Notes: generated by a model not told the origin, from the sequence alone. Counted from the first letter of the stretch, positions 45,973-54,806 are shown. The stretch: 64,000 nucleotides of DNA from Sulfitobacter sp. M39 (GCF_021735935.1 NZ_WMDZ01000001.1:2170001-2234000), one strand, 5' to 3'. Translations and numbers: made by a program.

Positions 45973-47307
45973 TCAGAGGTAATCCGAGCGCTGCAAACCG
46001 TATTTCGCCATCTTCTCGTTCAGGGTCCGGCGCGGCAGGCACAGTTCCTCCATCACACTGGCGATAGAGCCTTTGTGCCGGCGCATGGTATTGTCGATCA
46101 GCATACGTTCGAACGCCTCGACGTATTCTTTCAAGGGCTTACCGTCGGTGGTCATCACCGGCTGCATCTCTTCGTGGTCCGACATTAGCAGCGATGCGAT
46201 CGAACCGGACCCGCGACGCGACTGCAACACGGCGCGTTCTGCCACATTGATCAACTGGCGCACGTTCCCGGGCCAAGGCGCTTGCAACAGTTGCGCAGCC
46301 TCTTGCGCGGAAACCTGCGGAGTCTCGCAGCCATATTCGTCCGCGAATTCTTCGGACAGGCGGGTGAACAACGTCAGAATATCCTCGCCCCGTTGGCGCA
46401 GCGGCGGCACGGTGATGCGCAGGGCAGCCAGACGATAGAAAAGATCAGAACGCAGCGCATCTTCGGAGGTGCGCCCCGCTTCTTGCAGGTTCGAAATCGC
46501 AACGATCCGCGTTTCCGCAGGCGTGCCTTGGTCATTGATCGCACTCAGCAGACGGGCCTGTAGCGTCTCGCTGAGCGATTCAACACCTTCCAGCACCAAG
46601 GTGCCACCGCGGGCCTCCTCGATCGCGGGAAGCTGGGCGTCTTCAGGCATCATCGGACCAAACAAACGTTTGCTCAATGCGTCTTCCTCTAGCGCGCCGC
46701 AGCTGACCAGCACAAATTTCTTGCCCGCGCGCGAGCCCACAGCGTGCAGCGCATGCGCCACCAATGTCTTGCCTGTGCCGGTTTCACCATCAATCAGCAC
46801 GTGACCGTCGGCCTGACCAAGGTCCAGAATATCCTCGCGCAGCCGCTCCATCACGGGCGAGCCGCCGATGAGCTTTTTCATCAACTGGCTGCCGTCAGAC
46901 AGTTCACGACGCAAGGCGCGGTTGTCCATGACCAGACGGCGCGCATTGGTCGCCTTCTTGGCCAGTTCGCTCATCCGGTCGGGGTTGAAGGGCTTTTCAA
47001 GGAAGTCGAACGCGCCGACGCGCATCGCCTCCACCGCCATGGGCACATCGCCGTGGCCGGTGATCATGATCACGGGCAGCGCGCTATCGGTGCCCATCAG
47101 CTTTTTCAGGAACTGCATCCCGCCCATGCCGGGCATCTTGATGTCGGAAATCACGATACCGGGGTAATCCGGCCCCAGTGTTTTCAACGCATCCTCGGCG
47201 CTGCCGAACGTCTCTGTGTCATAGCCCGAAAGCGCCAGCCACTGGCTGATCGACTGACGCATGTCTTGTTCATCATCAACGATCGCGATTTTCATTGCCT
47301 GAGCCAT
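45973..47307 (-). CDS. dctD: DctD-like response regulator, NtrC family, lacking the GAFTGA motif
   Basis: 444 residues: a receiver domain (phospho-acceptor Asp55 in IVISDIKMPGM), an AAA+ domain (DGETGTGKT Walker A near residue 175) and a C-terminal Fis-type helix-turn-helix (GSIASVMEELCLPRRTLNEKM). Partnered with dctB, 4 bases upstream, it should regulate C4-dicarboxylate (TRAP or DctA) uptake genes. The AAA+ part is compact, and where activators have the sigma-54-contacting GAFTGA loop this protein reads LFGPMMPEDAQLPAI. It therefore probably acts with another sigma factor, as NtrC does in Rhodobacter. Confidence 0.88.
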   Translation of the reverse strand: MAQAMKIAIVDDEQDMRQSISQWLALSGYDTETFGSAEDALKTLGPDYPGIVISDIKMPGMGGMQFLKKLMGTDSALPVIMITGHGDVPMAVEAMRVGAFDFLEKPFNPDRMSELAKKATNARRLVMDNRALRRELSDGSQLMKKLIGGSPVMERLREDILDLGQADGHVLIDGETGTGKTLVAHALHAVGSRAGKKFVLVSCGALEEDALSKRLFGPMMPEDAQLPAIEEARGGTLVLEGVESLSETLQARLLSAINDQGTPAETRIVAISNLQEAGRTSEDALRSDLFYRLAALRITVPPLRQRGEDILTLFTRLSEEFADEYGCETPQVSAQEAAQLLQAPWPGNVRQLINVAERAVLQSRRGSGSIASLLMSDHEEMQPVMTTDGKPLKEYVEAFERMLIDNTMRRHKGSIASVMEELCLPRRTLNEKMAKYGLQRSDYL

Positions 47308-47311
47308 TGGT

Positions 47312-49072
47312 TTACTCTGCCGCCTGTGTCTTCTCTGTGCTGTCCATAATGGGCAGCTGCATTTCAAAAACCGCACCGCCATGTTGGCCGTTGCGGGCTG
47401 TCAGCCTGCCCCCCAGATCGGATACAATACCCGACGAGATCGCAAGCCCCAACCCGACACCATCGCCGGGCTGCTTGGTCGTGTAAAACGGCTCGAACAG
47501 GCTATCGAGATCTTCGATCCCGGGGCCATTATCGCGCACGGTAAGCGTCGCCGTCTCACCCGCTGATAGTATAATCTCTACCGTCGGGTTTCGTTCCGAT
47601 TTGGTGGCATCCAATGCGTTGCGCAAGAGATTGACCAATACTTGTTCGATCCGCATGCGGTCCCCCATCACCTGAACAGGCTCTGCGGGCAGGATACGGT
47701 TAATCTGCACCTGACGCTGACGTAGCTGCGGCTCCATCATTGACAAGGCAGAGGCAAGCGCCTCCCCCATATCAAAGGGCGAAAACTGCTGCTGGCCCTT
47801 GCGCGCATAGCTTTTCAGCTGCCGCGTAATGGCCCCCATGCGTTCGATCAGATCGTCGATGCGCCCGAATGACGCCAACGCTTCCTCCAGCCGGTTGCGC
47901 TGCATCAACAGACGCGCGCCCGCCAGATAGGTTTTCATCGCGGCCAGCGGCTGGTTCAGCTCGTGGCTGACGGCGGCGGACATTTCGCCCAAGGCGGCGA
48001 GCTTGCTGGATTGCTCCAAGGTCTGCTCGGCCACGGCCAAGGTCTGCTGCACCCGTTTGCGTTCCGCCACCTCGCGCTGAAGGGCGGCATTCAGCGCGCG
48101 TAGCTCGGCGGATTCACGCTGAAACAGCGCCGCGCGGCCCGCCGTCCGCCGGCTGAGGGCATAAAACGTCAGCGCCAGCAGGATCGCAAAGCCCATCACC
48201 TCAAGCGCCAGTACCCCGTTCACCTTCTCGCGGACCGAGGCATAGGTAGTATAACTCGTGATCCGCCAGCCCCGAAACGGTATCCGCGACGACAGACGCA
48301 TCACCGCCTCGCCCTGCAGATAGGCATCTGCGGGCAATGCGGTCCAATCGGCGGTAGCCTTGATCGCGCGCTCGATGGCGCTTTGCGGGGTCTGGTTCGA
48401 CAGCGCCTCGCTTTCCGTCAGGCCGCGCCAGCGCGGTTCGGTGGCCATGATGATGTCACCGGTGCTGTCGGTCACAATCACCGCATCCGAGATACCGGCC
48501 CAAGCCCGTTCAAACCTTTGCAGATCCACCTCGGCCGCGATCACCCCAAGGTTGGTGCCGCCTTCCTGAATACGGCGCGAATAGAAGAACCGATAGCCGC
48601 CAGTATCACGGGGAATAACGCTGAACACGGTCGAATTCGATCGCAACGCATCAACAAAATACGCCTCTTGCCGGTGCGAGGCCCCCAAACGGTTGCGGTC
48701 GGTTGCAGCCACCGTGCGCCCGTCGATATCATAAAGCATCAAGGACGCCGCGCCGATCTCCTCTACAAATGAGATCAATCGCTGGGTCGACAGGGAATAA
48801 TCAGATCGGGTCAGTGCCTCGATCAAGGCGGGATCGCGCGACAAAAGCTGTGGCACAATCGCGTTCTGGCGCAGCTCGGCCAACAGGTTGCCGCTGTATA
48901 GCGCGATCCGAAGCTCCGCCCGGTTGCGCGTGCTTTCAGTAAAGCGATCCGTCAGCAGCTTGTTGGTGACCGAAATCGTGGCCACCGCAATAACCAAAAG
49001 CAAAGCAACCGCCAGCCGGACGCGCCAGCTGACAGATAAAGGGGCTTCACGAGAGGACGCAGACCGAAACAT
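47312..49072 (-). CDS. dctB: DctB-like C4-dicarboxylate sensor histidine kinase
   Basis: A 586-residue membrane kinase: a first hydrophobic segment (residues 18-36), a large periplasmic double-PDC/Cache sensor (37-285), a second membrane segment (290-312), a coiled coil (320-365), the H-box AAVSHELNQPLAAM and an ATPase domain with NLLRNALDA, DNGPGIED and GVGLGLAIS. The DctB layout and pairing with dctD suggest that it senses succinate, fumarate or malate. The transport genes are not in the window. Confidence 0.92.
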   Translation of the reverse strand: MFRSASSREAPLSVSWRVRLAVALLLVIAVATISVTNKLLTDRFTESTRNRAELRIALYSGNLLAELRQNAIVPQLLSRDPALIEALTRSDYSLSTQRLISFVEEIGAASLMLYDIDGRTVAATDRNRLGASHRQEAYFVDALRSNSTVFSVIPRDTGGYRFFYSRRIQEGGTNLGVIAAEVDLQRFERAWAGISDAVIVTDSTGDIIMATEPRWRGLTESEALSNQTPQSAIERAIKATADWTALPADAYLQGEAVMRLSSRIPFRGWRITSYTTYASVREKVNGVLALEVMGFAILLALTFYALSRRTAGRAALFQRESAELRALNAALQREVAERKRVQQTLAVAEQTLEQSSKLAALGEMSAAVSHELNQPLAAMKTYLAGARLLMQRNRLEEALASFGRIDDLIERMGAITRQLKSYARKGQQQFSPFDMGEALASALSMMEPQLRQRQVQINRILPAEPVQVMGDRMRIEQVLVNLLRNALDATKSERNPTVEIILSAGETATLTVRDNGPGIEDLDSLFEPFYTTKQPGDGVGLGLAISSGIVSDLGGRLTARNGQHGGAVFEMQLPIMDSTEKTQAAE

Positions 49073-49108
49073 GGCCGCAATCTACGCGTCCTCACCGGTG
49101 CACTCAAG

Positions 49109-49777
49109 TCACGCTGTGACCAGAGACCCCGCCAATGCGCGGAAGAGCGCCGCCCCATCCGTGCCCCCATGCCCCGCATCCGCTGCGCGTTCGGGGTGTG
49201 GCATCATCCCCAGCACCCGACGGTTGGCGGAAAGGATGCCCGCGATGTCCGACTGCGACCCGTTGGGGTTATCGCCATAAGTAAAGGCAACGCGATCCTC
49301 GCCATGCAATTTGGCAATCGTATCGCCATCGGCGAAATAATTGCCATCGTGGTGTGCGATCGGGATGTCGATCATCGCACCGGCCTCGTAGCCCGAAGTA
49401 TAATCGCTGTCCGCCGTGGCCACGCGCAGCGGCACGGTGCGACAGATGTATTTCAGCCCCGCATTGCGCAGCAGTGCACCGGGCAGCAAACCGGTTTCGG
49501 TCAGCACCTGAAAGCCGTTGCAGATCCCCATGACGTAACCGCCACGCTCCGCATGGGCCGCCACTTCGCGACAGATCGGAGAATTCGCCGCAATGGCACC
49601 ACAGCGCAGGTAGTCGCCATAGGAAAAGCCGCCGGGCACCCCCACAATATCGACGCCCTCGGGCAGGCTCGTGTCCTTGTGCCAGACCATCGACACTTTG
49701 GCACCGACCGCCTTGAATGCCACCGCCAGATCGCGGTCACAGTTAGAGCCGGGAAAAACGATGACCGCTGCGTGCAT
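49109..49777 (-). CDS. purQ: Phosphoribosylformylglycinamidine synthase, glutaminase subunit
   Basis: A class I glutamine amidotransferase of 222 residues that supplies ammonia to PurL. The N-terminus [16 protein letters not shown], the nucleophile elbow [11 protein letters not shown] and the C-terminal catalytic His/Glu in MMPHPERA are all intact. Its ATG shares one base with the purS stop (TGATG), so translation is coupled. PurL is encoded elsewhere. Confidence 0.96.
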   Translation of the reverse strand: MHAAVIVFPGSNCDRDLAVAFKAVGAKVSMVWHKDTSLPEGVDIVGVPGGFSYGDYLRCGAIAANSPICREVAAHAERGGYVMGICNGFQVLTETGLLPGALLRNAGLKYICRTVPLRVATADSDYTSGYEAGAMIDIPIAHHDGNYFADGDTIAKLHGEDRVAFTYGDNPNGSQSDIAGILSANRRVLGMMPHPERAADAGHGGTDGAALFRALAGSLVTA

Positions 49778-50007
49778 CAGCCCATCTCCACTGTGTAGGA
49801 TTCGATCACCGTGTTCGCGAGCAGCTTTTCACACATCGCCTCGACGTCGGCCTTGGTTGCGCCGTCGTTCAGGTCCAGCTCGATCACCTTGCCCTGACGC
49901 ACGCCATTGACGCCTTCAAAGCCCATGGCCCCAAGCGCGTGGCGCACGGCCTCGCCCTGCGGATCCAGAACACCGTTTTTCAACATCACATGCACCCGTG
50001 CTTTCAT
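49777..50007 (-). CDS. purS: Phosphoribosylformylglycinamidine synthase, PurS subunit
   Basis: A 76-residue subunit that bridges PurQ and the small-type PurL. The start [20 protein letters not shown] at 50007 is the family N-terminus; an upstream ATG at 50034 is unsupported. It lies 51 bases after purC and overlaps purQ. The split PurS-PurQ-PurL system is normal for alphaproteobacteria. Confidence 0.95.
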   Translation of the reverse strand: MKARVHVMLKNGVLDPQGEAVRHALGAMGFEGVNGVRQGKVIELDLNDGATKADVEAMCEKLLANTVIESYTVEMG

Positions 50008-50020
50008 GACGCGTCCCCTA

Positions 50021-50043
50021 TCTTCATTTTGCAAAATAAACTC
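50021..50043 (+). repeat. Copy of the CTTCATTTTGC-AATAAACTC box
   Basis: TCTTCATTTTGCAAAATAAACTC lies between purC and purS. It differs by only one or two positions from the boxes at 31932 and 54746. Here the GC-rich hairpin is not attached. Confidence 0.5.
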
Positions 50044-50058
50044 ATCTGCGACGCCAGC

Positions 50059-50820
50059 CTAGTTGATCAACGTCGGTTTCATCATCGGTGTCGACGTCTT
50101 GGGCATGACCCCCAAACGTCGGGCGACTTCGGTATAGGCATCCGTCAGCGACCCCAGATCGCGGCGGAACACATCCTTGTCCAGTTTCTGTCCGGTTTCG
50201 ATATCCCACAGACGGCAGCTGTCGGGGCTAATCTCGTCGGCGACGATCAGACGCTGGAAATCGCCCTCGTAGATCCGGCCCACCTCAAGCTTGAAGTCCA
50301 CCAGCCGGATGCCCACGGCCATCATCACGCCGGACATGAAATCGTTGACCCGCAGCGACAGGCTCAGGATGTCTTCCATGTCCTGCTGACCGGCCCAACC
50401 AAAGGCGGCAATATGTTCCTCGGTGACCAGCGGATCGCCAAGGTCGTTGTTCTTGAAGTGATATTCCACAATCGGGCGCGGCAGTTGCATGCCCTCGTCA
50501 ATGCCAAGCCGCGTAGATAGATCCCCCGCCGCATAGTTGCGCACCACGATCTCGAGCGGGATGATCTCTGCCTGACGGATCAGCTGTTCGCGCATGTTCA
50601 GACGTTTGATGAAATGCGTGGGCACGCCGATGTTGTTCAGGCCGGTCATAAAGAATTCGGACAGGCGGTTGTTCAGCACGCCCTTGCCCTCGATCACCGC
50701 TTTTTTCTCGGCGTTAAAGGCGGTTGTGTCGTCTTTGAAGTGCTGGACAATGGTCCCCGGTTCCGGTCCTTCATACAGGATCTTCGCCGTACCTTCATAG
50801 ATTTTCGTGCGACGGGCCAT
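50059..50820 (-). CDS. purC: SAICAR synthase (phosphoribosylaminoimidazole-succinocarboxamide synthase)
   Basis: Joins CAIR and aspartate in purine synthesis. The start at 50820 ([18 protein letters not shown]) has GGAAGGG at the right distance; a second ATG six bases upstream is less likely. The 253-residue protein has the ATP-binding and CAIR-binding motifs ([35 protein letters not shown]). It heads purC-purS-purQ, divergent from the homocysteine methyltransferase gene. Confidence 0.96.
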   Translation of the reverse strand: MARRTKIYEGTAKILYEGPEPGTIVQHFKDDTTAFNAEKKAVIEGKGVLNNRLSEFFMTGLNNIGVPTHFIKRLNMREQLIRQAEIIPLEIVVRNYAAGDLSTRLGIDEGMQLPRPIVEYHFKNNDLGDPLVTEEHIAAFGWAGQQDMEDILSLSLRVNDFMSGVMMAVGIRLVDFKLEVGRIYEGDFQRLIVADEISPDSCRLWDIETGQKLDKDVFRRDLGSLTDAYTEVARRLGVMPKTSTPMMKPTLIN

Positions 50821-50958
50821 GCACATCCCTTCCAGACAACAGGCCGGTTGGAATACCCATCAGCCATTTCTAGCCTGTCACATAGTCCAAGCGCCCCTGC
50901 CACGCAAGCGCGCGCCCTGCCCTCATGGCGGTCATGCATGCAGAAACCATGGCGGCGG

Positions 50959-50975
50959 CTCATGACGATCATGAG
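50959..50975. promoter_or_regulatory. Perfect palindrome between purC and the homocysteine methyltransferase gene
   Basis: CTCATGA-CGA-TCATGAG, a 17-base palindrome 70 bases before the methyltransferase ATG, next to an AATAAT box. Its symmetry suggests a dimeric repressor site. Further ATGCAT and CCATGG repeats lie just upstream. Confidence 0.45.
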
Positions 50976-51044
50976 AATAATGAAGTTGCGTCAACAGGGG
51001 CGTTGTGGGAAACGGCAAAATCACCCATTTAGCGGAGCGTTTTG

Positions 51045-52058
51045 ATGTCCAACCCCCTCACCGATCTTCTGGCTGAAAAAGGCACGCTGCTGGCCGATGG
51101 TGCCACTGGCACGAACCTGTTCAACATGGGCCTGATGTCCGGTGATGCGCCAGAGATGTGGAACACGGAACAGCCGCAAAACATCATCAAGCTGTATCAG
51201 GGTGCGGTGCAATCGGGCAGCGACATCTTCCTGACCAACTCTTTCGGCGCGAATGCCTCGCGTCTGAAACTGCACAATGCCGAAAAACGCGCCCACGAGC
51301 TCAGCCGCGTGTCCGCCGAGCTGGCGCGGGAGGTCGCGGATAAGGCCGGTCGCAAGGTAATCGTTGCAGGCTCCGTCGGCCCCACGGGCGAGATCATGGA
51401 GCCGGTCGGCCCCCTCACCCACGCGCTGGCGGTCGAGATGTTCCACGAAACCGCGGACGGGCTGAAAGCCGGTGGTGCCGATGTGGGCTGGCTGGAAACG
51501 ATCAGCGCCCCCGAGGAATATCGCGCCGCCGCCGAAGGCTTCAAGCTGGCGGGGCTCGACTGGGTCGGCACAATGAGCTTTGACACCGCAGGCCGCACGA
51601 TGATGGGGATGACATCCGAGGCGATGGTCGACATGGTCCATGACCTCGATTATGGCCCGCTGGCCTATGGGGCCAACTGCGGCACCGGCGCGTCGGATGT
51701 GTTGCGCACGGTGCTTGGGTTCGCCTCCAAAGGCATGCCGACGCCGATCGTATCCAAAGGCAACGCCGGCATCCCCAAATACGTCGAAGGCCACATCCAC
51801 TATGACGGCACACCCGAACTGATGGCCGATTACGCCGAAATGGCCCGCAACTGCGGCGCGTCCATCATCGGCGGCTGCTGCGGCACCATGCCGGAGCATC
51901 TGGTGCATATGCGTGCCGCTCTCGACAGCCGACCCAAGGGCGACGCCCCCACGCTGGAACAGATCGTCGATGCACTTGGCCCGTTCTCCTCGGCCAGCGA
52001 TGGCACCGATGGCGAAGGCCCCACCCGCGCGCCCCGCCGTGGCCGCCGCCGGGGTTAA
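51045..52058 (+). CDS. Homocysteine S-methyltransferase component (split B12-dependent methionine synthase)
   Basis: A 337-residue zinc methyltransferase domain equal to the N-terminal module of MetH or to betaine-homocysteine methyltransferase. The zinc cysteines are present: C212 (YGANCGTG) and C278-C279 (GGCCGT). It lacks pterin and cobalamin domains. A separate corrinoid protein is encoded 1.3 kb away, which fits the multi-part methionine synthase that I recall from genetic work on Phaeobacter. GGAG precedes the ATG. The tail is Arg-rich. Often annotated as betaine-homocysteine methyltransferase. Confidence 0.85.
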   Translation: MSNPLTDLLAEKGTLLADGATGTNLFNMGLMSGDAPEMWNTEQPQNIIKLYQGAVQSGSDIFLTNSFGANASRLKLHNAEKRAHELSRVSAELAREVADKAGRKVIVAGSVGPTGEIMEPVGPLTHALAVEMFHETADGLKAGGADVGWLETISAPEEYRAAAEGFKLAGLDWVGTMSFDTAGRTMMGMTSEAMVDMVHDLDYGPLAYGANCGTGASDVLRTVLGFASKGMPTPIVSKGNAGIPKYVEGHIHYDGTPELMADYAEMARNCGASIIGGCCGTMPEHLVHMRAALDSRPKGDAPTLEQIVDALGPFSSASDGTDGEGPTRAPRRGRRRG

Positions 52059-53140
52059 TCCCCGAACAAATCCAACTGCGCGCTCGCCCGTTTGGGCGGG
52101 CGGAACAGATCGCAGCGCATCGGCGGCAGGAGCGTATCCAGCCCCAACCGTTTGACCGCCAAGGTAAATCGCTGCGCAATCATCTCGGCATAGGGGCCTT
52201 CGCCGCGCATCCGTCGGTGCCAATTTGCGTCATATTCCTTCCCTCCGTGCATCTCGCGCAGCCGCGCCATGATGCGACCCGCGCGGTCAGGGTAATGCGC
52301 CGCCAACCATTCCTGCATCAAGGGCGATACCTCGCGCGGCAAGCGCAGCATGATCCAGCTGGCTGCGACGGCGCCTGCATCGCGCCCCGCTTCCAAAATC
52401 GCCTCAAGCTCGGGATCGGTCAGCGCCGGCACCATGGGTGACGCCATCACCCGCACCGGAATGCCTGCCTCTGCCAAGCGTTCGATGACCTGCAAGCGGC
52501 GTTTCGGGGCAGGCACCCGCGGCTCCATCAACCGCGAAAGCTTCGCATCCAGCGTCGTCACCGACACGCCCACGCGGCACAGCCCGCGCGCCGCCATATC
52601 CGACAGAATATCAATATCCCGCTCGATCAGACTGCCCTTGGTCACAATGGCAACGGGATGGTTCGCGTCTGACAGCACCTCAAGCAACGCGCGCATGATC
52701 CGATGCTCTTTCTCGATCGGCTGATAGGGATCGGTGTTCGTGCCGATCGCAATGGGGGCGACCTGGTATTTCTTCGCCGCCAACTCTCGTTTCAACACCT
52801 CGGGTGCCTCGGGCCGTGCGATCAGCCGCGTCTCGAAATCCAGGCCCGGCGACAACCCCAGATAGGCATGGCTTGGCCGCGCGAAACAGTAGACACAACC
52901 GTGCTCGCACCCGCGATACGGGTTGATCGACCGGTCGAACGGCAGGTCCGGCGACTGGTTGTAGCTGATCACGGTGCGCGGAATTTCAACGCTCACTTCG
53001 GTGCGCAAGACCGGCAAAGGGTCATCATCGCCCGCCCATCCATCTGCCACAGCGCTGACGGAAAGCGGCTCGAACCGGCCCGGGCGGTTGCTGGATGTGC
53101 CCCGTCCGGGCAGTCTGTATTTGCGTTGTGCCTGATCCAT
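52055..53140 (-). CDS. PA0069-family radical SAM protein (SplB-like)
   Basis: A 361-residue radical SAM enzyme with the cluster motif CEHGCVYC (C78, C82, C85) in YRGCEHGCVYCFARPSH, resembling spore photoproduct lyase and the Pseudomonas PA0069 group. The reaction is unknown. It is on the opposite strand, between the methyltransferase and corrinoid-protein genes; its stop overlaps the methyltransferase stop (TTAA read both ways). Whether it serves the methionine pathway or merely sits there is unclear. Confidence 0.87.
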   Translation of the reverse strand: MDQAQRKYRLPGRGTSSNRPGRFEPLSVSAVADGWAGDDDPLPVLRTEVSVEIPRTVISYNQSPDLPFDRSINPYRGCEHGCVYCFARPSHAYLGLSPGLDFETRLIARPEAPEVLKRELAAKKYQVAPIAIGTNTDPYQPIEKEHRIMRALLEVLSDANHPVAIVTKGSLIERDIDILSDMAARGLCRVGVSVTTLDAKLSRLMEPRVPAPKRRLQVIERLAEAGIPVRVMASPMVPALTDPELEAILEAGRDAGAVAASWIMLRLPREVSPLMQEWLAAHYPDRAGRIMARLREMHGGKEYDANWHRRMRGEGPYAEMIAQRFTLAVKRLGLDTLLPPMRCDLFRPPKRASAQLDLFGD

Positions 53141-53247
53141 TCAAATCTTTTGGAACAAATTAGGAACACGGTCAAGTATATTGGCCCAAGCCATTGTTTT
53201 ACAGCACGATTGAGCGTAATTTCCCAACAACCAAAGCGTCGCACGCG

Positions 53248-53318
53248 GTGCCGGGTTTGTCGCAAAAAGCACGAAGCTTTCGACGCGTATGTGACAAAAA
53301 GGCACAAGCCCGCGCGGG
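53248..53318 (+). promoter_or_regulatory. Structured leader upstream of the corrinoid-protein gene
   Basis: GTGCC (53248-53252) with GGCAC (53301-53305), TTTGTC (53256-53261) with GACAAA (53293-53298) and AAAGC with GCTTT (53266-53270, 53276-53280) nest into one long stem. CGGGTTT (53252-53258) can instead pair with AAGCCCG (53306-53312), a competing fold just before the start codon. It does not match the SAM-II, SAH or cobalamin riboswitch patterns I know. Confidence 0.4.
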
Positions 53319-53342
53319 TGAGTTAACCGATGAGGAACGACT

Positions 53343-54041
53343 ATGTCGGATGAAGACGAAATTATCCTTGCCGATCTGGACGACGAAGAACTTGTTCAGC
53401 AGATGTTTGACGATCTCTATGACGGTCTGCGCGAAGAGATCGAAGAAGGGGTCAACATCCTGATCGAACGTGATTGGGCACCCTACGACGTTCTGACCAA
53501 GGCGCTTGTCGGCGGCATGACCATCGTAGGGGCCGACTTCCGAGACGGTATCCTCTTTGTACCCGAAGTGCTTCTGGCTGCGAACGCGATGAAAGGCGGC
53601 ATGGCGATCCTCAAGCCGCTGCTGGCCGAAACCGGCGCGCCGCGCGTGGGCAAGATGGTGATCGGTACGGTCAAGGGCGACATCCACGACATCGGCAAAA
53701 ACCTTGTGTCGATGATGATGGAAGGCGCGGGCTTTGAAGTTGTCGATCTTGGCATCAACAATTCGGTCGAAGCCTATCTTGAAGCGATGGAAACCGAAGG
53801 GCCGGACATCCTTGGCATGTCCGCGCTGCTGACCACGACCATGCCCTATATGAAAGTCGTGATCGACACGATGGTCGAACAGGGCATCCGCGATGACTAT
53901 ATCGTGTTGGTCGGCGGGGCCCCGTTGAACGAAGAATTCGGCAAGGCCATCGGTGCCGACGCCTACTGCCGCGATGCCGCCGTCGCAGTGGAAACCGCCA
54001 AGGAATGGGTCGGGCGGAAACACAACGCCGCCAAGGCGTAA
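53343..54041 (+). CDS. Corrinoid (B12-binding) protein of a methyltransferase/methionine synthase system
   Basis: A 232-residue protein with the helical cap domain (residues 15-95) and a Rossmann B12 domain carrying the base-off signature GDIHDIGKN (D113, H115, G118) plus LVGGAPLNEEF. It shuttles the methyl group between a donor protein and the homocysteine methyltransferase. A pterin-binding partner is not encoded in the window. GAGGAACG precedes the ATG. A terminator-like hairpin separates it from the DUF1638 gene. Confidence 0.9.
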   Translation: MSDEDEIILADLDDEELVQQMFDDLYDGLREEIEEGVNILIERDWAPYDVLTKALVGGMTIVGADFRDGILFVPEVLLAANAMKGGMAILKPLLAETGAPRVGKMVIGTVKGDIHDIGKNLVSMMMEGAGFEVVDLGINNSVEAYLEAMETEGPDILGMSALLTTTMPYMKVVIDTMVEQGIRDDYIVLVGGAPLNEEFGKAIGADAYCRDAAVAVETAKEWVGRKHNAAKA

Positions 54042-54059
54042 GCAGTTGATCTAGAACAC

Positions 54060-54089
54060 AAAGGCCCTTCCCTACCGGAGGGGCCTTTT
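54060..54089 (+). terminator. Hairpin between the corrinoid-protein and DUF1638 genes
   Basis: AAAGGCCC and GGGCCTTTT pair around a 14-base loop, with a short T-run. It ends 2 bases before the ATG at 54092, so it is either a partial terminator or a translation-controlling hairpin. Confidence 0.55.
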
Positions 54090-54091
54090 GC

Positions 54092-54745
54092 ATGACGGAG
54101 CGTGAGATGAAGCCGCCCTCGGACCGTGATCTGACAGAAAAAGGCCTGCCGCTTGCACCGCAGACGGGCCGCATTCTGCTGATCGCATGCGGGGCGCTGG
54201 CGCGGGAAATTCTCGACCTGAAAGAGGCGAACGGCTGGTCGCATCTGGACCTGACCTGCCTGCCCGCCAAGCTGCATCTCTACCCAGAAAAAATCACCGA
54301 CGAAGTCCGCGCAGCCGTTAAGAAACATCGCGACAAATACGACGATATATTCGTTGTCTACGCCGACTGCGGCACCGGCGGATTGCTAGAGGCGGAGTGT
54401 AAGAAACTTGGCGTGCAGATGGTCGCCGGGCCGCATTGCTATAGCTTTTTCGAAGGCAACGACCGCTTTTCCAAGATCTCAGAGGACGAGATTACCACCT
54501 TCTATCTCACTGATTTTCTGGTCCGCCAGTTCGACGCTTTCATTATGAAACCCATGGGGCTCGACCGGCACCCCGAACTGCGCGATATGTACTTCGGGAA
54601 CTACGAAAAGCTTGTGTATCAGGCGCAAACGGATGATCCCGCGCTAACCGCCAAGGCGAAAACATGCGCCGATAGGCTCGGCCTTGCCTTTGAACGGCGC
54701 TTTACCGGCTACGGCGATCTGGCGCGCACGCTCAAGGCGCTCTGA
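54092..54745 (+). CDS. DUF1638 protein associated with corrinoid methyltransferases
   Basis: A 217-residue soluble protein of the DUF1638 family (PF07796), with the segment GRILLIACGALAREILDL and conserved Cys/His positions (ADCGTGG, GPHCYSFFEG) that might bind metal or cofactor. Members often lie beside B12-dependent methyltransferase genes, and this one follows the corrinoid-protein gene by 50 bases. A chaperone, reactivation or corrinoid-handling role is a guess. An internal ATG at 54107 is an alternative start. Confidence 0.82.
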   Translation: MTEREMKPPSDRDLTEKGLPLAPQTGRILLIACGALAREILDLKEANGWSHLDLTCLPAKLHLYPEKITDEVRAAVKKHRDKYDDIFVVYADCGTGGLLEAECKKLGVQMVAGPHCYSFFEGNDRFSKISEDEITTFYLTDFLVRQFDAFIMKPMGLDRHPELRDMYFGNYEKLVYQAQTDDPALTAKAKTCADRLGLAFERRFTGYGDLARTLKAL

Positions 54746-54768
54746 TCTTCATTTTGCCAAATAAACTC
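54746..54768 (+). repeat. Copy of the CTTCATTTTGCC-AATAAACTC box
   Basis: TCTTCATTTTGCCAAATAAACTC begins just after the DUF1638 stop codon. It is the closest match to the copies at 31932 and 50021, without the attached GC-rich hairpin. Confidence 0.5.
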
Positions 54769-54806
54769 AACTGGCACAGCCGTCGCCACACCCCGCAGGC
54801 GCGCGT

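Noticed and set aside
50827..51044. SAM or SAH riboswitch before the homocysteine methyltransferase gene
   Set aside because: I looked for the conserved cores of SAM-II, SAM/SAH and SAH classes and found no match; the region has palindromes better read as operator sites.
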